NCBI GenBank assembly: GCA_012514635.1
Contig: JAAYZX010000036.1
Location: forward strand, 1-56,844
DNA length: 56,844 nt
Direction: 5' to 3'
DNA from: Actinomycetota bacterium
Lineage (GTDB): Bacteria > Actinomycetota > Thermoleophilia > RBG-16-64-13
Shown: piece after piece, positions 9,049 through 18,120 of the stretch
Layout: the number at the start of each line of letters is the position of its first letter
Numbering within the stretch: position 1 is the first letter of the stretch
Translations under genes and position numbers: made by a program
Notes under the pieces: generated by a model
What the model was told of the DNA's origin: nothing
Databases searched by the model: none
What the model saw: the letters and a program-made list of their open reading frames with translations, nothing else

Positions 9049-9607
9049 ACCTGCGGGAACTACTGCTTCGCCTACGTTTGGTTCCTCCGCGGCGGCAAAG
9101 ACTTACGCGGCGGCGGTCGACGGAAACGAGTATCTTGTAGGAGTGGAGCGGGCGGATAATGATTGGCGTGTACGGGTGAATGACGGAGAGGTCATGGCCG
9201 CCGACTTCGTTACCAAGGGTGCCTTTGCGCAATACTCGCTACTGCTGGACCACCGTTCTTATGAGGGCATAGCCGAAGTGAACGGTGAAGGTCTGAAGGT
9301 GTGGGTGGAAGGAGAGCCGTTCCTGGTGTCGGTGATGGACCAGCGCCTCAAGGCACTGGCCGGAGGACGTGCGCTGGGTGCACGCTCACAACAAGCCGCC
9401 TTCAAGACGCCCATGCCGGGCATGGTTGTGGACGTCATGGTGGAGTCGGGTGCGGAAGTAATCAAGGGTCAGCCGCTGCTGACTTTGGAAGCGATGAAGA
9501 TGCGGAACGATCTCAAATCACCGCGGGACGGACAAGTCAAGAGTGTCTTGGTCCAGGCCGGCCAGACGGTGGCCAAAGGCGATACACTGGTCGAGTTTGA
9601 GGACTGA
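9038..9607 (+). CDS. Biotin carboxyl carrier protein
   Basis: 189 aa. The C-terminal biotinyl domain carries the biotin attachment motif EAMKM with Lys154, preceded by the family's FKTPMPGMV turn. The first 30 residues are Ala/Ser/Thr-rich and linker-like. Residues about 30-105 form a beta-rich segment resembling the carrier-associated domain of propionyl-CoA carboxylases. The gene overlaps the biotin carboxylase stop by 11 bases, so the two are likely translated together. It is the last gene of the plus-strand operon and completes a three-polypeptide acyl-CoA carboxylase. Confidence 0.9.
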   Translation: MAGEPAGTTASPTFGSSAAAKTYAAAVDGNEYLVGVERADNDWRVRVNDGEVMAADFVTKGAFAQYSLLLDHRSYEGIAEVNGEGLKVWVEGEPFLVSVMDQRLKALAGGRALGARSQQAAFKTPMPGMVVDVMVESGAEVIKGQPLLTLEAMKMRNDLKSPRDGQVKSVLVQAGQTVAKGDTLVEFED

Positions 9608-9616
9608 GAAGAAATA

Positions 9617-9652
9617 GCCCGCCCCCGCCGCCGGGGTTTGGCGGGGGCGGGC
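9617..9652. terminator. Bidirectional hairpin between convergent operons
   Basis: A 13-bp perfect stem, GCCCGCCCCCGCC at 9617-9629 against 9640-9652, with a 10-base loop, sits in the 66 bp between the converging ends of the carrier gene and CoA ligase 2. It has no clear T-tract. It probably stops transcription from both sides. Confidence 0.65.
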
Positions 9653-9673
9653 GTCGTCGTGGGGGACGACAGT

Positions 9674-11221
9674 CTAACGGGCCGTCAGAGCGGTCCGTAG
9701 CTCTCTCTTCAGGATCTTTCCGCTAGGATTCTTGGGTAGCTCATCCACGAAGTAAACGAGGCGCGGCTTCTTGTAGCCGGCAAGGGTGGAGGCGCACAAC
9801 TCCACTACGTCTTCCTCGGTTACTGTACGGCCGGGCTTGGTCACCACGCAGGCTGTGACCACCTCGCCCCAGTGATCGTCTGGGAGTCCAATGACCGCAG
9901 CCTCCAGTACGGCGGGATGCGTATAAAGGATGCTCTCGATCTCCTTGGTGTAGATATTGACACCGCCGCTGACTACCATGTCCTTCTTCCGATCCACCAC
10001 GAACAAATACCTGTCTTCATCCAGGTAGCCGACGTCTCCCGTGTGGAACCAGGTGCCGCTCACAGCGGCCGCCGTCTCTTCGGGATTGCGCCAGTATCCA
10101 GAGATGTTGGAGCGGCTGCGGACGAGGATCTCTCCGACCTCACCGATTCCTAGAGCCTTGCCGTCGTCGTCGATGATGCGGACGTCGGCGCCGGTGGCCT
10201 CGCGGCCGGCGGAGGCCAGACGTGTCAGCTTCTTTTCATCGTCATCAGTGATCTGGTGGTCTGATGTCACCAGGAATGTAGCCTCCAGAGTTTCGGTAAG
10301 CCCGTAGCCCTGCGTGAAGCCGCACGGCAGTGCGCTTAGGGCTCTACGCAGCACAGCAGGTGGCATGGGGCCTCCGCCGTAGAAGATGAGGCGGAGACTG
10401 GATAGGTCGAAATCGCCCAGATGGGGATAGTTGAGCACAGTATTTATCATGGTAGGTATGAGCAGGGCTACAGTGGCCTTGTGTTCCTGTAACGCCTGCA
10501 GCCATATATCGGGATTGAACCTATCGCACACCACCTGTGTGCATCCCAGCATGGTGTAGGTGACGGACATGAACACGGCGCCCATGTGATATAGGGGGGT
10601 ACCGATGAGGTTGACGTCCTCGTGATGGCTGCCGTCGGCCACGAACTGGTTGAAGCCGTTGGCCTCCAGATTGAGATGGGAAACCATGGCCCCCTTGGGC
10701 AGTCCTGTGGTGCCGCTGGTAAAGAAGATGCTGAAGGTATCGTTTTGGCTGTTGGGTGAATAGACAGGAGTGGGAGGTGAGGCTGACAGTTGCGCCTCGT
10801 AGTTGTGCTCGTCGGGTTGGTTGTCGTCGCCCACCACCCATATATGCTTGAGGGAAGGTAGTAGCTGTTTCAGTTCGAAGGCCTTGTGTGCGTCGGAGCT
10901 CCCCACGATCATGAGTGCGGGCTCAGCTGTGGAGAGGATCTCATGTAGCTCAGGTACCGTCAGTCGATAACTGAAGGGCACCACGATCATGCCGGCCCGC
11001 GCGCAGCCGTAGTAGGCTTCGGGATACTCCAGACAGTTGTGCATCAGCGTGGCTACGCGATCATTGCGCTGCAGGCCCAGGCGTTGCAGGGCGTGCGCTA
11101 AGCGATCCACGCGCTCGTCCACCTGTCCCCAGGTTCGGGTGATCTCGCCCATCACGAAGCCGGGCTTATCGGGATAGCGGGCGCCGTTGCGGCGGATGTA
11201 CTCGTCAAGTGTCCAATCCAT
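9674..11221 (-). CDS. AMP-forming acyl-CoA synthetase (CoA ligase 2)
   Basis: 515 aa ANL-superfamily CoA ligase. The P-loop reads FTSGTTGLPKGA, followed by GYGLTE in the middle and DRKKDMVVSGGVNIY at the hinge. The C-terminal catalytic lysine lies in NPSGKILKREL, the canonical form. The start has GGAGAAAG upstream. It is the last gene of the minus-strand operon, 24 bp after the small mutase subunit. It resembles medium or long-chain fatty acid CoA ligases in general, but the acid is not predictable. It is clearly different from CoA ligase 1, so each half of the island has its own ligase. Confidence 0.85.
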   Translation of the reverse strand: MDWTLDEYIRRNGARYPDKPGFVMGEITRTWGQVDERVDRLAHALQRLGLQRNDRVATLMHNCLEYPEAYYGCARAGMIVVPFSYRLTVPELHEILSTAEPALMIVGSSDAHKAFELKQLLPSLKHIWVVGDDNQPDEHNYEAQLSASPPTPVYSPNSQNDTFSIFFTSGTTGLPKGAMVSHLNLEANGFNQFVADGSHHEDVNLIGTPLYHMGAVFMSVTYTMLGCTQVVCDRFNPDIWLQALQEHKATVALLIPTMINTVLNYPHLGDFDLSSLRLIFYGGGPMPPAVLRRALSALPCGFTQGYGLTETLEATFLVTSDHQITDDDEKKLTRLASAGREATGADVRIIDDDGKALGIGEVGEILVRSRSNISGYWRNPEETAAAVSGTWFHTGDVGYLDEDRYLFVVDRKKDMVVSGGVNIYTKEIESILYTHPAVLEAAVIGLPDDHWGEVVTACVVTKPGRTVTEEDVVELCASTLAGYKKPRLVYFVDELPKNPSGKILKRELRTALTAR

Positions 11222-11245
11222 GGTGCTTTCTCCGTGCCGGTGGGA

Positions 11246-11635
11246 TTAAGAGAGAATGGCGGATACGCGCGTCATGAGATCCGGGGTCAACGTCCCCGGT
11301 TCGATGACATCCGCCACTCCCATCTGTTTCAGGGCCTGCGCGTCGTCGGGCGGGATGATGCCGCCGCACATGACCGGCACATTCAGCTCGGCCTGCTTCA
11401 TGGCATCCAGCAACTCTCGCGTCTGCGTCTCATGCTGTCCAGAAAGAAAGCTCACCCCGATCAGGTCTACGTCCTCCGCGATAGCCGTGTTGACTACTTC
11501 ATCGGCGTAGTTATGAAGCCCCATGTAGATGACCTCGTAGCCGTTTTCGCGCATCATCTGTGCCACCGTGGCAATGCCGGTGTCGTGACAGTCGAGGCCC
11601 ATTTTGGCGAGTAGTACACGCTTGCGTGAGGTCAT
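11246..11635 (-). CDS. B12-binding small subunit of acyl-CoA mutase
   Basis: 129 aa. It matches the stand-alone C-terminal cobalamin-binding domain of split methylmalonyl-CoA-type mutases. The cobalt ligand motif is DCHDTG at residues 15-20 (His17), followed by SFLSG and CGGIIPP, the usual S-x-L and GG elements that hold the nucleotide tail. It starts only 3 bp after the large-subunit stop with GGAGGAAGG in front, so the subunits are co-translated. A cysteine replaces the Gly usual in DGHDRG. With the large subunit it should carry out a radical carbon-skeleton rearrangement on an acyl-CoA. Confidence 0.88.
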   Translation of the reverse strand: MTSRKRVLLAKMGLDCHDTGIATVAQMMRENGYEVIYMGLHNYADEVVNTAIAEDVDLIGVSFLSGQHETQTRELLDAMKQAELNVPVMCGGIIPPDDAQALKQMGVADVIEPGTLTPDLMTRVSAILS

Positions 11636-11638
11636 CGT

Positions 11639-13291
11639 TCACCTTCCTCCCTTGCGGAACGAGAAGCCCTGCGCTTGACGCATGGCTTCGTGACATTCGC
11701 CCATGGTTACCTTGTTCCTTAGCGCGTCCATGATCACCGGCACCATGTTGGCGCCTTCTTTCCAAGCCCGGTCGATACGTGCCATGGCGTCTGCCCAGGC
11801 CGTCTGGTCTCGTCCTTCGCGATAACGGCGCAGATAATCGGCCCGACGCTCGCCCCACTCGGAAGCCTTGATCTTGTGAATCTTGATGGGGATTTCGTCC
11901 TCGGGCGATATGCGGTAACGGTTCACTCCAATCAGCGGGCGACGGTTGCTGTCGATGTCGCGCTGGTTCTTGTAGCGGGCTTCGTTGATCTGGCGCTCCA
12001 ACCAGCCGGTGCGCACACACTCGGCCAACCCGCCGTGTTCTTCTACTTCAGCCATCTTGTCGGCGATGGCGACTTCCATACGGTTGGTCAAGTTCTCTAG
12101 GTAGTAGCTGCCGCCGAGAGGATCGACGGTCTTGGTAACACCGGTCTCGTAGGCAATGACCTGCTGAGTGCGCAGATTTATGCGTGACGACTCCTCGGTG
12201 GGGAGCCCCAGACCCTCATCGTAGGAAGAGAGGTGCACAGACTGGGCGCCGCCGAAGACTGCAGCCAAACATTCCATGGCTGCGCGGATAATGTTGATCT
12301 GCGGTTGCTGCGTAGTCAGCGTGTTCCCGCCGGACTGCACCGAGAAACGCATGCGCCAGCACTCGGGATTGGTGGCGGCGAAACGTTCGCGCATGGTCTT
12401 GGCATATAGGCGGCGCAGGGCGCGGTACTTGGCGATCTCCTCGAAGAAGTCAATGGAGCAGGAGAGGAAGAAGGAGGCGCGTCGTGCGAACACGTTCACA
12501 TCCAGACCGCGCTCAGAGCACATGCGGAATATGTCGAAGGCGTGCGCCAGAGAGAAGGCACCATCTTGAATGGCGTCGGTACCCGTTTCGCGGAGGTTAT
12601 AGCCGTTAGTGACCATCCAGTTGAGGCGGGGCATACGGGTAGAGATGTGTTCTATGTTGTCGATAGTGAGGCGCAGGATCCCGTCGAGTGGGAAGAACTG
12701 GGTGTGCGTCTGCAGGGGCCCGCCACTCATCTGGTAGAAGGGATCGTTCTGTTGGGTGCCCACCACGCGGTCCAGCGATACGCCCCGTTTCTCAGCCACG
12801 CAGCACAGCATAGCCAAGGTCACCGCCGAGACGGGTGGACGGATGGAGAGGGCGTAGGACACGCTGTCGGGCGAGGTGTGTTCGTAGAGGGTCTCCATAT
12901 CTTCCAGCGTGCTGATTGCCACTCCCGTGACGCCAACTTCGCCCCGGGAAATGGGGTCATCGGAGTCAAACCCATAGGAAGTCGGCAGGTCGATAGTGAT
13001 GACGAAACCGTTGGCTCCTGTCTCTGCCAGGTAGCGGATACGCTCGCTGGTCTCTTGCGGAGTTCCGAATCCCACTTGGAACCGACGCGTCCAGATGCGT
13101 TCGCGATACATGCCCGGATAGGGACCGCGGGTGAACGGATACTCGCCTGGAACGCCCAAGTCCCGATTGTAGTCAAATCCTTGTATGTCGTCCGGTGTGT
13201 AGAGTTCCTTGATCTCGAGACCGGCTCCGGTCTCGAACAGCTGTTCTTCTTTGGCCTTCCAGGCTGGAATAGCAGTCGCTTTGTCTGCCAT
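11639..13291 (-). CDS. Acyl-CoA mutase large subunit with divergent active site
   Basis: 550 aa TIM-barrel subunit of the methylmalonyl-CoA mutase superfamily, clear from PFTRGPYPGMYRERIWTRR, DLPTSYGFDSDDP, FGGAQSVH, LRTQQVIA and VDPLGGSYY. Three regions differ from the family. The segment usually GTIQNDILKE is GTQQNDPFYQ. It is followed by a substrate loop SGGPLQTHTQFFP about four residues longer than normal. The catalytic motif SGYHMQEAG is NGYNLRETG, so the His that assists the radical step in methylmalonyl-CoA mutase is Asn (about residue 232). The ATG at 13291 has AGGAGGTGGGGGA upstream; an alternative ATG at 13324 overlaps the racemase stop. Substrate is probably not methylmalonyl-CoA. 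Confidence 0.85.
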   Translation of the reverse strand: MADKATAIPAWKAKEEQLFETGAGLEIKELYTPDDIQGFDYNRDLGVPGEYPFTRGPYPGMYRERIWTRRFQVGFGTPQETSERIRYLAETGANGFVITIDLPTSYGFDSDDPISRGEVGVTGVAISTLEDMETLYEHTSPDSVSYALSIRPPVSAVTLAMLCCVAEKRGVSLDRVVGTQQNDPFYQMSGGPLQTHTQFFPLDGILRLTIDNIEHISTRMPRLNWMVTNGYNLRETGTDAIQDGAFSLAHAFDIFRMCSERGLDVNVFARRASFFLSCSIDFFEEIAKYRALRRLYAKTMRERFAATNPECWRMRFSVQSGGNTLTTQQPQINIIRAAMECLAAVFGGAQSVHLSSYDEGLGLPTEESSRINLRTQQVIAYETGVTKTVDPLGGSYYLENLTNRMEVAIADKMAEVEEHGGLAECVRTGWLERQINEARYKNQRDIDSNRRPLIGVNRYRISPEDEIPIKIHKIKASEWGERRADYLRRYREGRDQTAWADAMARIDRAWKEGANMVPVIMDALRNKVTMGECHEAMRQAQGFSFRKGGR

Positions 13292-13320
13292 AGTGTCCCC
13301 CACCTCCTGTTTTGTCGTTG

Positions 13321-14073
13321 TCATGTCAGTAGGAGCCCGGCTGTAGCTTTCGTTGGTAGTCCGGCCCGGCGATAGTCGATCAGCATTTCTGCGTACTTCA
13401 GGGAAACCAGCATGGGATCGATGACCGGCACCCCGTCCATGATGTGTAGTCCTGCGGTTGTAAGCATGGGAGAAAGCAACCCACAGCCCACGATTAGAAC
13501 GTCTGCACCGTCTTGGATGCAGCCTGCTGCTACTTCACAGAAGGCGTCCACCGCCGGTTGGTAGTCGCCCCCCAGGCACCCGAAAAAGACATCCGGAGCC
13601 AGGGCAACGGCACGCATGGGTTTGTGCATGATGGCGTGCTCACGCATCCCTACTTCACTGATGTACGCCTCCATCTGGGGTATCCAACGAGGATCCGAGG
13701 TGATGGTGGCAAATCGGGTGCCAAGCAAGGCGGCCAGTTGCATCGACGCTTGAGCCGGGCCAACCACAGGAATGGATAGCATCTGCTGGGCAGCGCGAAT
13801 GGCGCCGTCGAAGTAGCACGCACCCGCGATGGCATCAAAACCGTCATGCTCTGCTTGAAGCATGGAATGCAGGATTTCGCGATCATTTGTAAATCGCTTA
13901 CCGAGGAAGCTGATTTCGTCAGGGCTGGCGAGACCAGTGGGAACGTCTTTGATGGCAACCGTTGTTTGCGGGCGCTTCACCTTGTCGTAGTCCGCCCGCA
14001 ATAGCGCGTAGTAAGGCTCATATGCCGGATGGGTCTCAGGCATACTAATGGGAAGCTGGCACCAGATCCTCAT
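13321..14073 (-). CDS. Asp/Glu/hydantoin racemase family protein
   Basis: 250 aa from the chosen start. The fold is recognisable as the Asp/Glu racemase superfamily, which inverts alpha-carbons or isomerises maleate using paired cysteines. The segments GFDAIAGACYFDGAIRAA and DVLIVGCGLLSPM each hold a Cys at the expected positions. The ATG at 14073 has CGGAG upstream and begins at MRIWCQLPISMP. A GTG at 14145 would add 24 Pro/Ala-rich residues encoded across a strong hairpin, so it is probably not used. It lies between HyuB (copy 2) and the mutase. In hydantoin operons a racemase supplies the right enantiomer to the hydrolase, which fits here but is inference. Confidence 0.78.
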   Translation of the reverse strand: MRIWCQLPISMPETHPAYEPYYALLRADYDKVKRPQTTVAIKDVPTGLASPDEISFLGKRFTNDREILHSMLQAEHDGFDAIAGACYFDGAIRAAQQMLSIPVVGPAQASMQLAALLGTRFATITSDPRWIPQMEAYISEVGMREHAIMHKPMRAVALAPDVFFGCLGGDYQPAVDAFCEVAAGCIQDGADVLIVGCGLLSPMLTTAGLHIMDGVPVIDPMLVSLKYAEMLIDYRRAGLPTKATAGLLLT

Positions 14074-14094
14074 CGGTGTCTCCGGTTTTGTGGG

Positions 14095-14123
14095 GGCGGC
14101 GGGGGCCAAAGGCCCCTGCCGCC
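14095..14123. repeat. GC-rich hairpin between HyuB (copy 2) and racemase
   Basis: GGCGGCGGGGGCC at 14095-14107 pairs with 14111-14123 (one mismatch), leaving the loop AAA. It is similar in style to the hairpins at 4149, 23671 and 38794. Its position argues that this stretch is non-coding and supports the racemase start at 14073. Confidence 0.5.
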
Positions 14124-14148
14124 GTTCTGTCCAGTCTTTACTCACAAG

Positions 14149-15930
14149 CTATCTTCCGGGACCTTTTTCGGGACCGGCTGCTCTTGCGGCGTGTGTCGCC
14201 GTCCAATCAATACTTTGTGCTGCTTCATCAATGACTACGCCGTAGATTTGACGTGCGTCGTCCGCCGTGAGGAACTCGTCTAAGAAATCTTTCAGAACGC
14301 TTTCTGGGTTACGTTCGAAGGGGTTGCCCCAACCGGCGCCGCCCTGCATGTCTTGTTCGTAGATGTCCCCAGCTTTGATGTCCCAGAAGGTGTTGACGGG
14401 AATGCGCACACGCTCGCCCGTGTCCTTCCGAAGCACCCGTGGAGCGTTTGGGATGGGACTGGTGCCGCCAAAGAGGCCGGTTGGGACTGCCCAGTCGGCG
14501 TGTCCCTGGCCGCATTCCACTGCGGTGGCGTCTGCTGTGTATTCAACACGGTAGTTGGCGCCCACTCCGCCCCGGTATTTCCCAGCCCCTTCACGCCCGC
14601 CGGTCAACTCCAGCTGCCAGATGATGACCGGCAGCACGATCTCCATGATCTCCGGGTCCGGGCTGCGCAACTGCCCCATACAGTGCGTAGGGCCCCCCAT
14701 AGGCCAGCCGTCGTAGCCCTCGGTTCCCCCGGAGCCGTTGGCACAGGTGGCGAAGTCGATGGTGGCGAAGGGCCTCTCGTTGTTAGGGTTGAAACCGGTG
14801 GAGATGTGCAGGCTCATTTTGCCGTGGGCTGCGGTTGCCCATTCCGGTTTGGTCTGGGCCAGCGCCAACGTGATGGCCTCGAAGATGGTCTCGGTCATAG
14901 AGCAAGTGCACATGCTGCAGGCCGCCGGGAACTCCGGGTCTACAAAGGTGCCTTTTTTGGTGATTAGTTTGATGGGACGCAGCGCTCCGGCGTTGCGCTT
15001 GGTGTCTCCGGGCATGAAGTACAGAACTGCCATCGTGGAGACGGAGTAGGTGTTGCCCCAGGTACTGTTCATGTATGAGGGGACCTGGGGATCGGAATCG
15101 GAGAGGTCTATCTCGATTTCGCCGTCGCCCATCACGGTGACTTTGGCTCTGACGGTTACCGGTATTCCGCGGTTGACAACATCGTCGTCGATGGCCTTTT
15201 CTCCGTAATAAACGCCGGGAGTGAGTTCGCTGATCTTGGCCCGCAGTCCGCGCTCGGTTGCGTCCATGATGGTGTCCAGAGAGGCCTCCACCGCTTGATG
15301 GCCGTATTGGTCCATCAAGGCGACAAGGGCCCGCTCGCCCGTGACACAGGCTCCGATCTGGCAGTTGAGATCGGCTTCGCCCAGGACCGGGAGCTTGGTG
15401 TTTGACTTGATGAAGTCCCAGAGACTGCGGTTTATTTTGCCCGCTTGATACAGTTTTGCGGGTTTCAGCACAAGTCCATCGTCCCAGCAGGTGGACGCAT
15501 TCGGATCGTACCCGCAGATACCTTTGCCGCCGATGTCTGCGTGATGACCCTTAGCCATCACCCAGAAAGCGATTTGCCCATCGTGGAACACGGGCTTGGC
15601 TACGTTCACGTCCGGCTGGTGGCTGTTGCGCCCGAAGGCGTCGTTGTGGATGAATACATCGCCCTCTTCGACTTCACCTTCCCAGTACTCGGCGATCTCC
15701 TTGATGGCTACACTGCAGTTGCTGGCCAGCACGGGAAGCCAGTCACGTTGGGCAATGAGGCGGAGATCCTTGTCGAAGATGGCTGCTGCTATGTCGCGGG
15801 CTTCGGCGAAGATGGGAGACATGGAAGTGCGCATCATGGCGCCGGCCACCAGGTCAACGATCGCGCTGAACCGACTATCGAGAACGGCCGCAAGGATCGG
15901 GTCTACGGTCTTCACTGTGCTATCAGGCAT
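14149..15930 (-). CDS. Hydantoinase B/oxoprolinase family protein, HyuB-type subunit (copy 2)
   Basis: 593 aa, a second HyuB-type protein. Unlike copy 1 it keeps the canonical metal-site motif GHHADIGG and the classical NDAFGRNSHQPDV segment, so it is closer to textbook oxoprolinase/hydantoinase B subunits. The start has AAGGGGGGAGG upstream. It follows the HyuA gene (copy 2) after an 81-bp gap. The pair probably performs ATP-dependent ring opening or carboxylation. Having two non-identical HyuAB pairs facing each other suggests they act on successive or alternative substrates rather than being a recent duplication. Confidence 0.88.
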   Translation of the reverse strand: MPDSTVKTVDPILAAVLDSRFSAIVDLVAGAMMRTSMSPIFAEARDIAAAIFDKDLRLIAQRDWLPVLASNCSVAIKEIAEYWEGEVEEGDVFIHNDAFGRNSHQPDVNVAKPVFHDGQIAFWVMAKGHHADIGGKGICGYDPNASTCWDDGLVLKPAKLYQAGKINRSLWDFIKSNTKLPVLGEADLNCQIGACVTGERALVALMDQYGHQAVEASLDTIMDATERGLRAKISELTPGVYYGEKAIDDDVVNRGIPVTVRAKVTVMGDGEIEIDLSDSDPQVPSYMNSTWGNTYSVSTMAVLYFMPGDTKRNAGALRPIKLITKKGTFVDPEFPAACSMCTCSMTETIFEAITLALAQTKPEWATAAHGKMSLHISTGFNPNNERPFATIDFATCANGSGGTEGYDGWPMGGPTHCMGQLRSPDPEIMEIVLPVIIWQLELTGGREGAGKYRGGVGANYRVEYTADATAVECGQGHADWAVPTGLFGGTSPIPNAPRVLRKDTGERVRIPVNTFWDIKAGDIYEQDMQGGAGWGNPFERNPESVLKDFLDEFLTADDARQIYGVVIDEAAQSIDWTATHAARAAGPEKGPGR

Positions 15931-16011
15931 GAGGCCTCCCCCCTTGGAGGTTTCGGATCCCAGGAATCTGAATGCTCATGAGCGGCTGTTGCTCCAGCTA
16001 CCGTCTCTCTG

Positions 16012-18120
16012 TCAGCGCACGCGGGCAAAGCTTTCCTCCAAGCTCATGCCGACGTGATTCAGGACGTAGTTGCTGAAGCGGTCGCAGGTGACCTGCCAGT
16101 TGGGAGGCACCACGATTGTGGTGGTAGGTTCCTCAATAATGGCCGGTCCTACCAGAGTGTTGCCGCGGCCCATGGAAGGACCATCGTATACTTCAGTGGT
16201 CAACCATTCGCCATCCCAGTACATGTTGCGTGTGGTCTTGATGGAGGCAGAGGCATCCTCACCCATGAAGCCGGTCTCTTGGAACCTAGGTTTGTCCACG
16301 ACACCAACGGCGGTCAGCCGGAGCGACATGAGCTCCTGAGTGAATCCAGGCAACGAGTAACCAAAGAGCGCATCGTGGCGCTTGTTGAAGTTCTCGTTGA
16401 GCTGAGACAGCATGCCAAAGGCAAAACGACTACCGTTCTTCATGGGCACAGGTGTTGCGATCTCGTTGAACTGCCCCTCATAGCGGATGTCGGCCCAGTA
16501 GTTCAGTTGGATCTTTTCGGGGGAGATGCCTTCGCGGGAAAGCACATCGAGAGCTTCTTTGCGCATGTCTTGTACGCGAGCGTTGAAAGCCGGTACGTCC
16601 ATATTCTTGGGGTCCAGGATCATGTGGACCACGCGGACGAAGTCGTGCTTGATGTCGGATATCAGCATCCCTGTGGCGCAGAAGACCGAGGAGATCTTCG
16701 GCACTAGGATCATAGGTGCCTCGAGTTCGTCGGCGATGGCACAGGCGTGGACGGGGCCGGCTCCGCCGGCCGTGACCAAGAAAGCAGAGCGCGGATCGTA
16801 ACCTTTGTTGATAGATGTCACCCGAACGGCCTGGGCCATGTTGCTGTTCACGATTTTGTAAGTACCCCACGCTGCTTCTTCCTCGCTGAGGCTGAGCTTG
16901 TTGCATACGTGGGTATCGAATGCTTCACGTGCCAGTTCTGGGCTGACGCTCATGGCTCCGCCCAGGAAGTAGTTCGGATCGAGATAACCAAGGAGCAGGT
17001 CTGCGTCAGTCACGGCGGGCTCGGTGCCCCCGGTTCCATAGCAAGCCGGTCCGGGGAAGGCGCCTGCGCTCTTTGGGCCAACGCGGAACATGCCGTCGTG
17101 ATCAACGTGGGCGATGGAGCCGCCGCCCGCACCCACCGTATGAATGCCTATGGAGGGTGCAGCCATGCGGAACAGAGCGACATCGAGTTCCGTTGATATC
17201 TCAGGCTCGCGTTCGCGGATGAGACAGACATCGAAGGATGTTCCGCCCATATCCATGGTGATGACGTTTTTGCAGTCGTGGATGTCGCCGAAATACACGC
17301 CCGAGGTAGCACCACCGGCGGGGCCGGAGAGCAGGGTGTTCACGGCGAAATCCATGGCCACCTGCGGCGACATCATGCCGCCATTGGACTGCATAATAAG
17401 CAGGATGCCCTGGAATCCGTTGGTTTCCAGTTTGCCAAGAAGGTTGCCAATATAGCTACGAAGCACCGGTCCAACTGCAGCATTGAATACGGTGGTAGAG
17501 CCACGCTCGTACACTCGGACCTGAGGTAGAACGTCGCTAGAAGTAGACACGTAGACGTTGGGGAGTTCCTTCTCCAGGAGATTCTTGGCCTCACGCTCGT
17601 GCTCCGGGTTCACGAAGGAGTGGAGGAAGCAGACGGCAACGGCTTCGACCCCTTCTTTCTTGAAGATGCGTGCTGCGTCAAGAATGTCGCCTACGCTCAA
17701 CGGGATAAGCTCGGTGCCGTCATGTGCCACTCGTTCTGTGACCGGTCTCCTCAACTTTCTCGGCACGAGCGGTTCGGGCGGGCCCTCTTTGGGATCGTAG
17801 CAGCTGGGCTTGAGCCCACGTCGGGTCTGGAGCCAGTCTCTGTGGCCCTCTGTAGTCACGAGGCCGGTTCTGGCGACGTTGCCGGTTAGTACGGCGTTAG
17901 TGGTAATAGTGGTGCCGTGTGCGACCAATGAGACTTGAGGTAGGAACTGGTCTAAGTTGATATTCCTGGCCTCGGCCATCTGGGTGAGTCCATTGAGTAC
18001 GGCGACGGACGGATCTTGCGGGGTGGAGGAGGCTTTGTAAACCTCAAGACTGCCGTCGTCCTCCATCAGAAGAAAGTCGGTGAACGTTCCCCCAACATCG
18101 ATACCGATCTTGTAAGCCAT
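16012..18120 (-). CDS. Hydantoinase/oxoprolinase family protein, HyuA-type subunit (copy 2)
   Basis: 702 aa. It has the same architecture as copy 1: GIDVGGTFTDFLL at the N-terminus, AHGTTITTNAVLTG, DMGGTSFDVCLI and GAGGGSIAHVDHDG in the ATPase core, and a C-terminal domain ending in the EEPTTTIVVPPNW motif common to the family. The ATG at 18120 is preferred to one 21 bases upstream, since GGGGGGAA lies just before it and it starts at the conserved MAYKIGIDVGG. It is the first gene of the minus-strand operon. The upstream regulator at 18470-19618 is on the same strand and may control it. Confidence 0.9.
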   Translation of the reverse strand: MAYKIGIDVGGTFTDFLLMEDDGSLEVYKASSTPQDPSVAVLNGLTQMAEARNINLDQFLPQVSLVAHGTTITTNAVLTGNVARTGLVTTEGHRDWLQTRRGLKPSCYDPKEGPPEPLVPRKLRRPVTERVAHDGTELIPLSVGDILDAARIFKKEGVEAVAVCFLHSFVNPEHEREAKNLLEKELPNVYVSTSSDVLPQVRVYERGSTTVFNAAVGPVLRSYIGNLLGKLETNGFQGILLIMQSNGGMMSPQVAMDFAVNTLLSGPAGGATSGVYFGDIHDCKNVITMDMGGTSFDVCLIREREPEISTELDVALFRMAAPSIGIHTVGAGGGSIAHVDHDGMFRVGPKSAGAFPGPACYGTGGTEPAVTDADLLLGYLDPNYFLGGAMSVSPELAREAFDTHVCNKLSLSEEEAAWGTYKIVNSNMAQAVRVTSINKGYDPRSAFLVTAGGAGPVHACAIADELEAPMILVPKISSVFCATGMLISDIKHDFVRVVHMILDPKNMDVPAFNARVQDMRKEALDVLSREGISPEKIQLNYWADIRYEGQFNEIATPVPMKNGSRFAFGMLSQLNENFNKRHDALFGYSLPGFTQELMSLRLTAVGVVDKPRFQETGFMGEDASASIKTTRNMYWDGEWLTTEVYDGPSMGRGNTLVGPAIIEEPTTTIVVPPNWQVTCDRFSNYVLNHVGMSLEESFARVR

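Noticed and set aside
12542-13375. A 277-codon plus-strand frame opposite the mutase large subunit
   Set aside because: It overlaps a certain gene entirely and lacks family features.
14074-14145. N-terminal extension of the racemase from a GTG at 14145
   Set aside because: The added residues are low-complexity Pro/Ala and are encoded by a hairpin; the ATG at 14073 fits the family.
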